NCBI RefSeq assembly: GCF_002204745.1
Contig: NZ_NIRR01000013.1
Coordinates: 1 to 64,000, forward strand
Direction of reading: 5' to 3'
DNA from: Hymenobacter amundsenii
GTDB taxonomy: Bacteria > Bacteroidota > Bacteroidia > Cytophagales > Hymenobacteraceae
DNA: 64,000 nucleotides
The notes under the pieces were generated by a model, which was not told the origin of the DNA, did no database searches, and was given only the letters and a program-made list of their open reading frames with translations. Positions 1-8,583 of the stretch are shown in pieces. How positions within the stretch are numbered: position 1 is the first letter of the stretch; each line of letters starts with the position of its first letter. The translations under genes were made by a program, and so were the position numbers.

Positions 1-93
1 CAAACAGGCCAAACAGTATATCAACTCAAGCAAGGCTTACTCGACGACTATTTGCGCCGCGAACTAGCCCAGCCCACGCTTCGTTTTGCGTAA
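1..93 (+). CDS. 3' end of a truncated gene, product unknown
   Basis: An open frame enters the window at base 1 and stops at TAA 91-93, giving the last 30 residues of a protein ending QPTLRFA. The frame has the strong codon use of its neighbours and no competing frame. Too short to assign a family. It reads toward the small lipoprotein gene that starts 120 bp downstream. Confidence 0.5.
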   Translation, partial: QTGQTVYQLKQGLLDDYLRRELAQPTLRFA

Positions 94-214
94 GTCCTAT
101 GAATATAACTCTCTTTACATGGGACACTTGCAACCAAAACGCTGTTGCGAAGCTCTTATGTAAGCAGTACGTTCCGGTCAGTTATTCCTCGCTTTATAGC
201 CATAATTCCCCGTT

Positions 215-646
215 ATGAAAACAATTCAGCTTTTCGCACTCGCAGGCATTAGTGTGTTGGCAATGAGCAATAGTTGTGCAACAAAGGACGATATTTCTCC
301 TAATGAGCCACTTATTGTAGGCAGGATAGTCCGAACTGAAACCACAGTAGACGCCAAATCTACGAATCCACGCATTCGCTGGGTTATTGATATTGCCCCC
401 TTGTCTTTACCTGGATGGGCGGGTCATTCTTACCAGCAGGCGAAAGTTTTCAACCTCCCCGACACAATTTCTTACAAAACGGGCAGTATGCTCACATTCC
501 ACTATCGTCTGATCGAGGAGGCGCAGCAAACGCCTTGGAGGACATTTTATGAGTGGTATAATGTGGCGGCTCAAACGCAACCTCCTGGTGCAGTTCCCCT
601 ACCAGAAATTGCTATTGCCGATGTTTTATTGAATTCGGGCAAATAG
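215..646 (+). CDS. Small secreted protein or lipoprotein of unknown function
   Basis: 143 residues. The N-terminus is a short signal sequence (MKTIQLFALAGISVLAMSNS) followed by Cys21, a poor but possible lipobox (SNSC), so export and possibly lipid anchoring are inferred. The remainder is a predicted beta-rich domain of about 115 residues without a motif I recognise. The coding region is visibly less GC-rich than its neighbours. It converges on the downstream minus-strand gene, 46 bp away. Function unknown. Confidence 0.6.
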   Translation: MKTIQLFALAGISVLAMSNSCATKDDISPNEPLIVGRIVRTETTVDAKSTNPRIRWVIDIAPLSLPGWAGHSYQQAKVFNLPDTISYKTGSMLTFHYRLIEEAQQTPWRTFYEWYNVAAQTQPPGAVPLPEIAIADVLLNSGK

Positions 647-692
647 TGGCTTAACAGCCCCTGAAAGTAGGCTAAGCATAATAAGCCAAAGC

Positions 693-1265
693 TTACCCCT
701 CGCTCCCGCCCCGCTGCCGGCTCAGGCGCAGTTCCAGCACCCGGGTATCCTCGTTGCTCCAGATGAAGTTGCGCACGTCTTCGATGCGGAACACTACCAG
801 CCCATCGGGGGCGCCGTACTCGGTGTAGCACTCCATAAGCACCTGCTCGGCCGCGAGGCGGCGCACGTAGCCCGAGTAGTCCATCCCGATTTGGGTGAAT
901 ACGTTTACGAGCTGGTTCTGCTCGTGGGCCCGCTCCAGCAGCAGCGGCACCGTCAGGTACTCCTGCTCCAGAAAAGCGGGCGATTTGAGGCCGGCGTACA
1001 CCTTGTCGAGGTTGTCGGCCTTGAATTCGACGTGACGGATGTACTGGTCGTCGTAATCGACCTGAAACACATCGGCCATATTGAACGACTGGATGGCGGT
1101 CGACATTCCATCGCGGTTGATGATGCGTAGCACCACCACTTCGTCGGAGAAGCTCAACACGTAGCCTACCGCAAACCGGGTCGGGTCGCCCTGGCTGGTA
1201 CGGACGCCCAGCAGCCGCTTCTCCTGCCGCGCCCGCTCGAATATTTCCTGAAAGATGCCCGACAT
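693..1265 (-). CDS. Conserved hypothetical protein, possibly two Sm/SH3-like domains
   Basis: 190 residues from the ATG at 1265 (MSGIFQEIF...). A longer in-frame start at 1334 runs through an intergenic repeat and is less likely. No signal peptide or membrane segment, so it should be cytosolic. Two segments (about residues 15-70 and 110-175) look alike: each has a V-x-x-GYV strand, a 'VVVLRI' or 'LVVFRI' strand and a following acidic stretch. This suggests two small beta-barrels of Sm/SH3 type, by inference only. No enzyme motif is visible. Confidence 0.6.
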   Translation of the reverse strand: MSGIFQEIFERARQEKRLLGVRTSQGDPTRFAVGYVLSFSDEVVVLRIINRDGMSTAIQSFNMADVFQVDYDDQYIRHVEFKADNLDKVYAGLKSPAFLEQEYLTVPLLLERAHEQNQLVNVFTQIGMDYSGYVRRLAAEQVLMECYTEYGAPDGLVVFRIEDVRNFIWSNEDTRVLELRLSRQRGGSEG

Positions 1266-1268
1266 GTG

Positions 1269-1350
1269 GTGAATGGGTGACTCGGTGAATGAAATACAAA
1301 CCTCATTCTGAGCATGTGGCGGAGCCGCAGTCAAAGGATGACGTTCTTTT
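1269..1350. repeat. Octad repeat plus partial REP-like element
   Basis: Bases 1269-1291 have an 8-bp rhythm (TGAATGGG, TGACTCGG, TGAATGAA) and match 26883-26905 at 21 of 23 positions. Directly after it, 1310-1350 contains CATTCTGAGC and GGATGACGTTC, the two halves of the hairpin family found elsewhere in the window. The element lies between two minus-strand genes. Confidence 0.5.
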
Positions 1351-1362
1351 TGTACTTATCAA

Positions 1363-1824
1363 CTATCCTTCCGCCAGCTTGGCCAGTACGTCCTTGGTGG
1401 TACTTACGTGGTCGGTGGCGCGGCTCATCGAGTTGAACACGTACTGGATGATGCCCTGCTTATCAATTACGAACGTGACGCGGCCGGGCAGCAGGCCCAG
1501 TAAGGCGCGGGGCACCTCATATAGCTTGCGTACCTGGCCACCGGAATCGGCCAGCAATGGGAAGGGCAGGCGGTGCTTCTGGGTGAATTTTTGGTGCGAG
1601 GCTTCCGAGTCGGAGCTCACGCCGACCACTTCGGCCCCGAGGTCCTGGAAATCCTGGTACTGGTCGCGGAACGAGCAGGCTTCGGCCGTGCAGCCTGGCG
1701 TGTCGTCTTTGGGGTAGAAGTAGAGCACCACGTTGCGCTGGCCGCGCAAGTCGCTTAGCCGAAAGGCCTCGCCGGTGGTCGTGTTGAGGGTGAAATCGGG
1801 GGCCTGGTCGCCAATCTGGAGCAT
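1363..1824 (-). CDS. bcp: Thiol peroxidase, Bcp/PrxQ family peroxiredoxin
   Basis: 153 residues from ATG 1824 (MLQIGDQAPDF...), the usual length for PrxQ. It reduces hydrogen peroxide and organic hydroperoxides using thioredoxin, in the cytoplasm. The active-site stretch YPKDDTPGCTAEACSF holds the peroxidatic Cys45 and, five residues on, resolving Cys50, the atypical 2-Cys pattern of this family. The thioredoxin-fold elements (APDFTL, VVLYFYPKDDTPGC, FPLLAD, TFVID) follow in the expected order. An upstream in-frame start (1881) would add an Arg-rich segment not seen in the family. Single gene, no close partner. Confidence 0.93.
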   Translation of the reverse strand: MLQIGDQAPDFTLNTTTGEAFRLSDLRGQRNVVLYFYPKDDTPGCTAEACSFRDQYQDFQDLGAEVVGVSSDSEASHQKFTQKHRLPFPLLADSGGQVRKLYEVPRALLGLLPGRVTFVIDKQGIIQYVFNSMSRATDHVSTTKDVLAKLAEG

Positions 1825-2088
1825 AGCAAAACGGCGCGGAGCCGGCAGGAGGGCGCGGCGGACCGCGCGGGTTCGGCCCAACAGCGGACCGCCGCAAAAG
1901 TAGCCAAAACCAGCCGGGCCACCCGAAAAGCCGGTCCGACATACTTCCGTGAGGACTTAAACCGACTCAACAGTGCATCTTTGCATCTTCTTTTTGATGG
2001 CAAGCAGACCGCGAGCAACCGGCCGGGTCCATCATTCGGCCAGCTGCTTTCGGTCATCTTTCCATCTGCCCCCCGCTTTTCTGCCCGC

Positions 2089-2778
2089 ATGGTCATCGAC
2101 ATTATTATTCCTGCCTTCAACGAAGAACGGTCCATTGCCAGTGTCTTGGCTGAAATTCCGGCGGAGTTGGTACGGGAGGTCATCGTGGTCGATAACAACT
2201 CCAGCGACCAGACCGGAGCCGTAGCGGCAGCGGCCGGGGCCACCGTGCTGCGCGAGCCCCGCCCCGGTTATGGCCACGCCTGCCTGGCCGGCATGGCCCA
2301 CTGCTTCGCCCGCCCCGCCGCCGAGCAAGCCGATATTATCGTGTTTCTCGACGGTGACTACTCCGACTACCCCGCCGACATGACGGCCCTGGTGCAGCCC
2401 ATCGTGCGCGGTGAGGCCGATCTGGTGATTGGGTCACGGGCGCTGGGCGAGCGGGAAGCAGGCTCGATGCTGCCCCAGCAAATCTATGGCAACTGGCTGG
2501 CCACCACGTTGCTGCGCTGGTTCTACGGGGCCCGGTTCACCGACCTTGGGCCGTTCCGGGCAATCCGGCGCGAGGCCCTGCAACGTATCGGTATGCGCGA
2601 CACCACCTACGGCTGGACGGTGGAAATGCAGCTCAAGGCCGCCAAGCTCAAGCTGCGCTCCGTTGAAGTGCCCGTCCGCTACCGCCGCCGCATCGGCGTC
2701 AGCAAGGTATCGGGCACGGTAAAAGGCACGTTGGGCGCGGGCTACAAAATCCTCTGGACGATTTTTCGGTATTTATGA
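2089..2778 (+). CDS. Family 2 glycosyltransferase (DPM1/DPG-synthase-like), soluble
   Basis: 229 residues from ATG 2089, where the conserved IDIIIPAFNEE strand begins. GT-A fold: IIIPAFNE (nucleotide-binding strand), VVDNNSSDQT, and the metal-binding FLDGDYSDYP motif with Asp-x-Asp. The later SRALGEREAGSM and GPFRAIRR segments resemble bacterial dolichol-phosphate-mannose/glucose synthase relatives that load a sugar on a polyprenyl phosphate. It has no C-terminal membrane helices. It is followed by a cellulose-synthase-like GT2 and a GT-C membrane enzyme on the same strand, so it may make the lipid-linked donor for the GT-C enzyme (inference). Confidence 0.85.
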   Translation: MVIDIIIPAFNEERSIASVLAEIPAELVREVIVVDNNSSDQTGAVAAAAGATVLREPRPGYGHACLAGMAHCFARPAAEQADIIVFLDGDYSDYPADMTALVQPIVRGEADLVIGSRALGEREAGSMLPQQIYGNWLATTLLRWFYGARFTDLGPFRAIRREALQRIGMRDTTYGWTVEMQLKAAKLKLRSVEVPVRYRRRIGVSKVSGTVKGTLGAGYKILWTIFRYL

Positions 2779-2794
2779 GCGGATGGAAGAAAGC

Positions 2795-2835
2795 AGAAAA
2801 ACAACTGTTATGCTGAGCATGACATTCGTTTAACA
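2795..2835. repeat. Short REP-like hairpin core
   Basis: The stretch TGTTATGCTGAGCATGACAT contains the ATGCTGAGC word of the REP-like family with a self-complementary centre. It sits between two codirectional glycosyltransferase genes. Confidence 0.4.
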
Positions 2836-2883
2836 TCCGTCTCCTCCAGCCCCTGCTCGGCCCCTAGCTCCCCCATTTCCCCA

Positions 2884-4371
2884 ATGCTCGTTCTGCAAGT
2901 TCTGTTGATGGCCATTTACGGCCTGTGCCTGCTGTTACTGCTGGGGTTTAGCCTCACGCAGTGGCACCTGGCGCGGCTGGCCCGACGAGCCTACGCCACC
3001 CCGCCCCCGCCCACCCCGCCTGCCCCCACCACCTGGCCCCGCCTGACGGTACAGCTGCCCCTCTACAACGAGCAGTACGTGGTGGAGCGCCTGATTGACA
3101 CCTGCGCGGCCCTCGACTACCCCGCCGGCCGCCTCCACGTACAGGTACTCGACGACTCGACCGACGACACTGTGGCGTTGGCAGCGGCCCGGGTGGCCTA
3201 CCACGCGGCCCGGGGCGTGCATATCACCCACGAGCGGCGGCCCGAGCGCACCGGTTTCAAGGCCGGGGCTTTGGCCTATGGCCTCACCCGCACCGAAGGC
3301 GAGTTGATTGCCATTTTCGACGCCGATTTCCTGCCCGAGCGCGACTTTCTGCGCCAAACGGTACCGCATTTTTTGGGCTCCGCACCCAACACCGACCGTA
3401 TCGGCGTGGTGCAGACCCGCTGGGGCCACCTCAACGAGGAATATTCACTGCTCACCGAGTTGCAGGCGTTCGGGCTGAACGCGCACTTTTTTGTGGAGCA
3501 GGTAGGCCGGCAGCGCGGCGGCCACTTCCTGAACTTCAACGGCACGGGCGGCATCTGGCGGCGCGCCTGCATCGAGGACGCCGGCGGCTGGCACGCCGAC
3601 ACGCTCACCGAAGACCTCGATTTAAGCTACCGCGCCCAGCTGCGGTGCTGGCACTTCCATTACCTGCCCCAGGTGGCCGCCCCCGCCGAGCTGCCCGTCA
3701 CGATGGATGCCCTCAAGTCGCAGCAGTTCCGCTGGACCAAGGGCGCAGCCGAAACTGCCCGCAAGCACCTGCTGGCCGTCTGGCGCTCGGGCCAGCCGCT
3801 GGGCACGCGCCTGCACGCCACGTTTCATCTGCTCAACAGCGTGGTGTTCGTGGCCATTCTGCTGATGGCGGTGCTGAGTGTGCCACTCGTGTTTGTGCGG
3901 GCGCTGGGAGCCGAGCAACTGCGGCCGGTGTTCCATCTGGCGGCGGTGTTCCTGCTGGCCCTGGTGCCGCTCACGTTCTACTTCCGCACGGCCTGGCGGC
4001 AGGCAGCCGTGCGGCGGCCGCCCCCAGCGGGCTTTGCCCGGCAGCTTTTGCTGTTTCTGGCTTTTTCGATGGGCCTGAGCCTGCACAATTCCCGGGCCGT
4101 GCTGCTGGGGCTGCTCGGGCAGCGCAGCGCCTTTATTCGCACGCCCAAGCTGGGCATCGTGGCGGGGGCTGGCGGCTGGAAGGCCCGGCGGTACCGCACC
4201 AGCGCGCGGCTCAGCGGCCTTACCTGGCTCGAAGGACTGCTGACTGCTTACTTCCTCTTCGGCATCGGAGCCGGCCTCTATCTGGGCGAATATGGCCTGC
4301 TGCCCACCCACCTGCTGCTGGCTACCGGCTACGGGCTGGTGTTCTACTACTCGCTCAAGCACGCGCAGTAA
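2884..4371 (+). CDS. Cellulose-synthase-like processive GT2, membrane bound
   Basis: 495 residues. An N-terminal membrane helix (about 2-25) precedes a cytoplasmic GT-A domain. The processive GT2 signature is complete: VQLPLYNE, LDDSTDDT, IFDADFLP (D,D), the acceptor-site TEDLDLSYR, and QQFRW (QxxRW). At least four membrane helices follow (about 310-490). The closest known group is the CESA/CsuA-like bacterial glucosyltransferases, including glucomannan synthases. Substrate unknown. No c-di-GMP PilZ domain is visible. It lies between a soluble GT2 and a GT-C gene, suggesting one polysaccharide or glycolipid pathway. Confidence 0.85.
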   Translation: MLVLQVLLMAIYGLCLLLLLGFSLTQWHLARLARRAYATPPPPTPPAPTTWPRLTVQLPLYNEQYVVERLIDTCAALDYPAGRLHVQVLDDSTDDTVALAAARVAYHAARGVHITHERRPERTGFKAGALAYGLTRTEGELIAIFDADFLPERDFLRQTVPHFLGSAPNTDRIGVVQTRWGHLNEEYSLLTELQAFGLNAHFFVEQVGRQRGGHFLNFNGTGGIWRRACIEDAGGWHADTLTEDLDLSYRAQLRCWHFHYLPQVAAPAELPVTMDALKSQQFRWTKGAAETARKHLLAVWRSGQPLGTRLHATFHLLNSVVFVAILLMAVLSVPLVFVRALGAEQLRPVFHLAAVFLLALVPLTFYFRTAWRQAAVRRPPPAGFARQLLLFLAFSMGLSLHNSRAVLLGLLGQRSAFIRTPKLGIVAGAGGWKARRYRTSARLSGLTWLEGLLTAYFLFGIGAGLYLGEYGLLPTHLLLATGYGLVFYYSLKHAQ

Positions 4372-4410
4372 GGTGTTAGGGCTTATAGGAACATCATCCA
4401 AGCTCCTAAA

Positions 4411-5760
4411 ATGAAACCTGCTCATATCGTCGCTTTGCTGGTTAGCGCCGCCGCCTACGGGCTGCTGGCCTACGCTACGCCGCGCCCGGCGTTCGGGCAG
4501 CTGGCGGGGCTGCTGGCGCTGGCGTTCGGGCTGCACGTGTGGCTGCTGAAAACCGGGCTGCCGCTGCGCCAGGGGCTGCTGGCGGCTTTATTGCTGCGCC
4601 TGCTCTGGCTGCCCGCCCTGCCAGCCTTCTCCGACGACTATCACCGCTTCCGCTGGGACGGCCTGCTGCTCGCCACCGAGGGCCTCAACCCCTACCGCTA
4701 CCGCCCCGACGAACTGGTAGTGCCCCCCGGCAAGCCGGCTGACCAGAACGAAAAACTAATAACGAACAACCGGCAGCTACCCGCTATTTACCCCCGCCTC
4801 AACTCGCCCCAGTACTACTCCGTGTACCCGCCCGTCGACCAAGCCCTGTTCGGGGTGGCTGCGTGGCTGGCGCCCGACTTGGAATGGGGGTTTGTGGTGG
4901 CGCTACGAGGGCTGCTGCTGCTGGGCGAAGTGGCCACAGCCTGGCTGCTGCTGGCGGTGCTACGCCGCTTCCGGCTACCTCCCGAGCGGGCGCTGTGGTA
5001 CCTGCTCAACCCGCTGGTGCTCGTCGAGCTCACCGGTAACCTGCACTTCGAGGGGCTGGTGGGCGGCTTTGTGCTGCTGATGCTCTGGCTCCTGACCCGG
5101 GGCCGGGCCGCAGCCGCCGGCGGGGCGCTGGCCCTGGCCGTGGCCACTAAACTGCTGCCGCTGCTGGTGCTGCCGCTGCTGCTGCGCCGCCTGCCCCTAC
5201 CGAAACTAGTTTGGTTCGGGCTGGGCCTGGCGGCGGGGCTAGCCGCGCTGTTCGCACCATTCTTGAGTTTGGAATTGGTCGAGAACATTGGGCGCAGCCT
5301 CAACCTGTACTTCCGCAGCTTCGAGTTCAACGCCAGCTTCTACTACCTTGCTCGGGCGGGTGGCGAGTGGCTCACGGGCTACAACCAGATTGCCCGCATC
5401 GGGCCGGCGCTGGCCCTGCTAACGGCCTTGGGCGGACTACTCCTGGCAGCCACCGAGCGGCGACCCACCTGGGCCACGCTGCCCCAGGCGCTGTTACTGC
5501 TGCTTACGCTCTATTTTCTGCTGGCCACTACCGTGCACCCCTGGTACCTGGCCCCGCTTGTGCTCCTGAGCACCTTCACACGGGCCCGCTACGCGCTGGT
5601 ATGGTCGAGCATGGTGGTGCTCTCCTACTCGGCCTACCGCACCTCCGCCTACACCGAAAACCTGTGGCTGATAGGGCTGGAATATACTGTGGTGCTGGTA
5701 GTGCTGGCCCTCGATGTGCGCCGGGGCCGGCTCGGCAGCGCTTATACTTCTACCGACTGA
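4411..5760 (+). CDS. GT-C type membrane glycosyltransferase
   Basis: 449 residues with about 10-12 hydrophobic helices. The first extramembrane loop carries SDDYHRFRWDG, an acidic pair in the position where GT-C enzymes hold their catalytic Asp, followed by GLNPYRYRPDE; the GLNPY pattern is typical of polyprenyl-phosphate-sugar-dependent mannosyltransferases (DUF2029/GT87-like). A family-level call only. It would use a lipid-linked sugar on the outer face of the inner membrane, perhaps supplied by the GT2 at 2089. Its end overlaps the 3' end of the converging permease gene by 19 bp. Confidence 0.7.
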   Translation: MKPAHIVALLVSAAAYGLLAYATPRPAFGQLAGLLALAFGLHVWLLKTGLPLRQGLLAALLLRLLWLPALPAFSDDYHRFRWDGLLLATEGLNPYRYRPDELVVPPGKPADQNEKLITNNRQLPAIYPRLNSPQYYSVYPPVDQALFGVAAWLAPDLEWGFVVALRGLLLLGEVATAWLLLAVLRRFRLPPERALWYLLNPLVLVELTGNLHFEGLVGGFVLLMLWLLTRGRAAAAGGALALAVATKLLPLLVLPLLLRRLPLPKLVWFGLGLAAGLAALFAPFLSLELVENIGRSLNLYFRSFEFNASFYYLARAGGEWLTGYNQIARIGPALALLTALGGLLLAATERRPTWATLPQALLLLLTLYFLLATTVHPWYLAPLVLLSTFTRARYALVWSSMVVLSYSAYRTSAYTENLWLIGLEYTVVLVVLALDVRRGRLGSAYTSTD

Positions 5761-6802
5761 TCATCGAGCACGTCCTGAATGTAGAGCATCTTTACCAGCA
5801 CCAGGATAATGGCCATGATGGGCGTGGCCAGTATTAATCCCAGGGTGCCGGCATACAGGCCTAGTACCAGTTGGGCAACCAGAATCAGGGCGGGCGGCAT
5901 TGCAATCAGCTTTTTCTGTACCAGAGGCGTGAGCAGGTTGGATTCGACCAGTTGAATACCCAGGTACAGCAGCACCACATAGAGGGCCTGCTGCGGACTA
6001 TGGAGCAGGGCCAGCAGCACGGCCGGCACCATCGCCAGCACCGGCCCCAGGTTAGGAATGAAGGTAATCAGGCCCGCGAACAGCCCGAGGGCGCCCGCCA
6101 GCGGCACCCCTAGCACCCAGAGCCCCAGGCTACTAAGGATGCCGACTACTGTCATGGAAAATAACTGCCCCATCAGCCACTTGACCAGCGTTTGGTTGAG
6201 CTTATCCAGCACCTGGCCGCCCCGGGGCCGCCGGCCGAGGGTATGAGCAGCAGCATGCCCGACCGATAAAGCCGGGGCTGAATCATCAGGAACAACGCCA
6301 GAAACAGGATGATGTAGCCATCTGCCAGCATGCTTACCGTCGAGGAAAGCACCCCCGTTACGCGGCTCAGCCACCCCGAGCCGCCCTTCAGTATTTTTTC
6401 ATAATCCAGATTTTGCTGCGCCAGGCGCTGGCCCAAGCCAGTATGAGCCAGCCGCTGCTGCAAGCTGCGGAAAGCCTCGGGCAGCTGCTCCTGCAACTGT
6501 CCGAACTGGTCGCCAACCCGCGTCATCACCAGCCAGATCATGCCCGCCAGCAGCCCCACTACCACCAGCGTAAACAGCGCCAGCGTTACGCCTTTGGGCC
6601 AGCCGGTACGGTGGTGCAGCCAGCTAGCTCCTGCCCGGAGCGGCAGGGCAATGAGCACGGCAGCCAGCACCAGCAGCAGTACATCGAAGGCCGAGCCTAT
6701 CAACCAGAGCAACAGGATGGCCAGCAGTGTGATAGTCACCGCAATGCACACTCGTTGCACAAAGGAATACTCGTTGTTGGAGGTAGTAGAAGTTGTTTCC
6801 AT
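5742..6802 (-). pseudogene. AI-2E family transporter, split by a frameshift
   Basis: Read as one gene this is about 353 residues, normal for the AI-2E/TqsA-like exporter family. The first part (6802 to about 6235) encodes METTSTTSNN, several membrane helices and the periplasmic-domain helices up to LLLIPSA. The second part (about 6240 to 5742) continues in another frame with GRRPRGGQVLDKLNQTL and the family's C-terminal helices (FIPNLGPVLAMVPA, NLLTPLVQKK). Rejoining needs one extra base in the GC run near 6229-6246, so the sequence appears to have lost one base. A sequencing or assembly error in the CCCCGGGG run is as likely as a real mutation. An intact paralogue lies at 24066. Confidence 0.75.
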
Positions 6803-6856
6803 AGGTGGTATCGGAGCAGTAGAGGGAACGAAGTAAAATAGGCAGATAATAACCGG

Positions 6857-7759
6857 TTAGTTAGCTCCGGGCCAATAAGCGTAGCGGCGGACTTGCTTGA
6901 GCCAGAGGTTGCGGCCGTCCCAGGTAGTTTGGCGCAGCAGCGTGTTGGGGTAAGTTTTGGCGAACCAGTAAGTGTTGGTTTTCTGGTCGGTGAGCACCAC
7001 GCGCACCCGCCAAGCAGGTTCGGGCGTATCGGTGGTCAGGCCATCTTCCACTTTTATCTGGGCTTCGTAGAGTTTGGGGGCAGATGCCCGGCTGGTCTGC
7101 TGCAGCTCGTAGATGCGGGCCGCGAATTCGGGCCGCTGCTCGAAGCGTAACGCCCGCAGCGTGTAGGGCAGCGCATCCTCAAATAAGGCATTGAGCTGGA
7201 GCTTGCGGCGGCCCACGCCCTGGCCATCCCAGTACGAATTATAGGTCTGCTCGTACTGCAAGCCGTCGTCGTTGCTGATGGCCTTGAACGTGTTGCCGCA
7301 CCACTCCTGCGACGAAGAAGTAAGCTTGTGGAGCTGCACTGGCTGGTCGCGCCGGAAGAACAACGAGGTCAGGAAGTGGTAGGGGTACGTATCGGTCGGA
7401 ATACTGCAGAACTGGTTTACCTTCATCACCGGAAACAGATCCTGGCGCTGGTAGTCGTCGGTTTTTACGTTGAACTGCTGGTTGAACTCCTCCTTCACCG
7501 TGATGAGCGTGTACTCGAACTGCCGGGGCTGACCGTAAATCACGCGCTCGGCCCGGTACTGCGCTACTTCAGCTTTCCCATCTTCCCAGAGCTTGTTCAT
7601 GGCCCAGTCCTGCCCAAACGCGCCGTCGCGGCGCAACAGTGGGTTGTCGGTGGCCACCGGAACGTGGGCGGCAGCCTTCTTCTCCTCGGATGGAGCGGAA
7701 CAGGAAATAAGGCCGGCCGCCAGGGCCAGCGCCGCCAGTGGCGGAGCAACACGGAACAT
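6857..7759 (-). CDS. Lipoprotein of unknown function
   Basis: 300 residues from ATG 7759. A clear type II signal (MFRVAPPLAALALAAGLISCSAPS) with Cys20 as lipid anchor; an upstream in-frame ATG at 7840 would bury this signal and overlap the neighbouring gene. The mature part is soluble, rich in aromatic residues, with WAMNKLWEDG near its start and a C-terminal TYWFAKTYPNTLLRQTTWDGR segment resembling outer-membrane lipoproteins of Bacteroidota with a beta-sandwich. Two cysteines (FCSIPTD, EWCGNTF) could form a disulfide. No function assigned. The DUF2064 transferase gene ends 29 bp upstream on the same strand. Confidence 0.75.
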   Translation of the reverse strand: MFRVAPPLAALALAAGLISCSAPSEEKKAAAHVPVATDNPLLRRDGAFGQDWAMNKLWEDGKAEVAQYRAERVIYGQPRQFEYTLITVKEEFNQQFNVKTDDYQRQDLFPVMKVNQFCSIPTDTYPYHFLTSLFFRRDQPVQLHKLTSSSQEWCGNTFKAISNDDGLQYEQTYNSYWDGQGVGRRKLQLNALFEDALPYTLRALRFEQRPEFAARIYELQQTSRASAPKLYEAQIKVEDGLTTDTPEPAWRVRVVLTDQKTNTYWFAKTYPNTLLRQTTWDGRNLWLKQVRRYAYWPGAN

Positions 7760-7788
7760 AAGAAAGCGGAACAGTAGGCCCGGAAAGT

Positions 7789-8442
7789 CTATACTACGGG
7801 CAAAGCAGGGCCGAGGGCTGAAGCTGGCTGTTGCTGCCAAGCCCGCAGGTCGTCTACGGTATCTATGTCCTGCAACGCCGGCAACAGATGCACCCGCAGG
7901 CCCAGGCGGGCGGCATCGGCCAGCGTTTCGGCCCGCACGGTGGCCGTGCTCCAGGGCTTATTGGCGAACAGCTCGGGGTACAAGCGCCGCATACCCAGCA
8001 GGTAATATCCTCCATCAACGGCTGGCCCCAGCACCAAATCGTGGGTCTGCAACGCCGCAAATGCCTCCCGCAGGTGCTCGGTAGTCAGGCCCGGGCAGTC
8101 GGTGCCGATGATGACGGCCGTCGCTGCGGGCCGCGCGAAATCGTGCGTGAAGGCAGCCTGCATTTTCTCGCCCAGGTCGCCGGCCGGCTGGGGTTGCTGC
8201 TCGAAGCCGGCCCAGTCGCGGGCCGCCTCGGGTCCGTTCTCGCCCACCAGCCACACGGTTTTCTGCACCGGCAGCGGGGCCAGCACGGCGCGGGTATGGT
8301 CGAGTAGCGTCCGGTACACGGCCAGCGCGGCCTCGGCCCCAATACCGGCCGCCAGCCGGGTTTTAACGCGCCCGAGTTCGGGGTGACGGGCAAAGATGAT
8401 AAGAGAATCCAAGTGGTGACTGAGTAAAGTATTATGTGACAT
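7789..8442 (-). CDS. DUF2064 / TIGR04282-type arsenosugar-associated glycosyltransferase
   Basis: 217 residues from ATG 8442 (MSHNTLLSHHLDSLIIFARH). GT-A-like fold: LIIFARHPELGRVKTRLA, where the Lys/Arg-rich loop after the first strand resembles nucleotidyltransferases such as CofC; IIGTDCPGL supplies the acidic metal site; GPAVDGGYYLLGM is the family signature. The family is commonly found beside arsenosugar genes, and this copy sits downstream of arsS and a rhodanese on the same strand. Its reaction is presumed sugar transfer to an arsenical; that is inference from context. Confidence 0.85.
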   Translation of the reverse strand: MSHNTLLSHHLDSLIIFARHPELGRVKTRLAAGIGAEAALAVYRTLLDHTRAVLAPLPVQKTVWLVGENGPEAARDWAGFEQQPQPAGDLGEKMQAAFTHDFARPAATAVIIGTDCPGLTTEHLREAFAALQTHDLVLGPAVDGGYYLLGMRRLYPELFANKPWSTATVRAETLADAARLGLRVHLLPALQDIDTVDDLRAWQQQPASALGPALPVV

Positions 8443-8464
8443 TTGAGGGTGCAGCATAAAGACA

Positions 8465-8553
8465 CTGTCACCCGGAAGGAGGCAAAGAATCTGGTAAGAC
8501 GCCAATCAACGGGCCGCTTCTTACCAAGTCCTTCACTCCCTTCCGGGTGACAG
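8465..8553. repeat. Intergenic hairpin, 15-bp perfect arms
   Basis: CTGTCACCCGGAAGG at 8465-8479 is exactly complementary to 8539-8553. The 59-base interior holds a second weak stem (CTGGTAAG against CTTACCAAG). It lies between the rhodanese gene and the downstream DUF2064 gene, so it could separate or stabilise parts of the transcript. Confidence 0.6.
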
Positions 8554-8583
8554 ATCGTTGCACTCGTTCACTGAGTTGCGCCT

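Noticed and set aside
7831..8307. Plus-strand open frame opposite the DUF2064 gene
   Set aside because: Poor codon pattern and no motif; the minus-strand gene has clear family residues.
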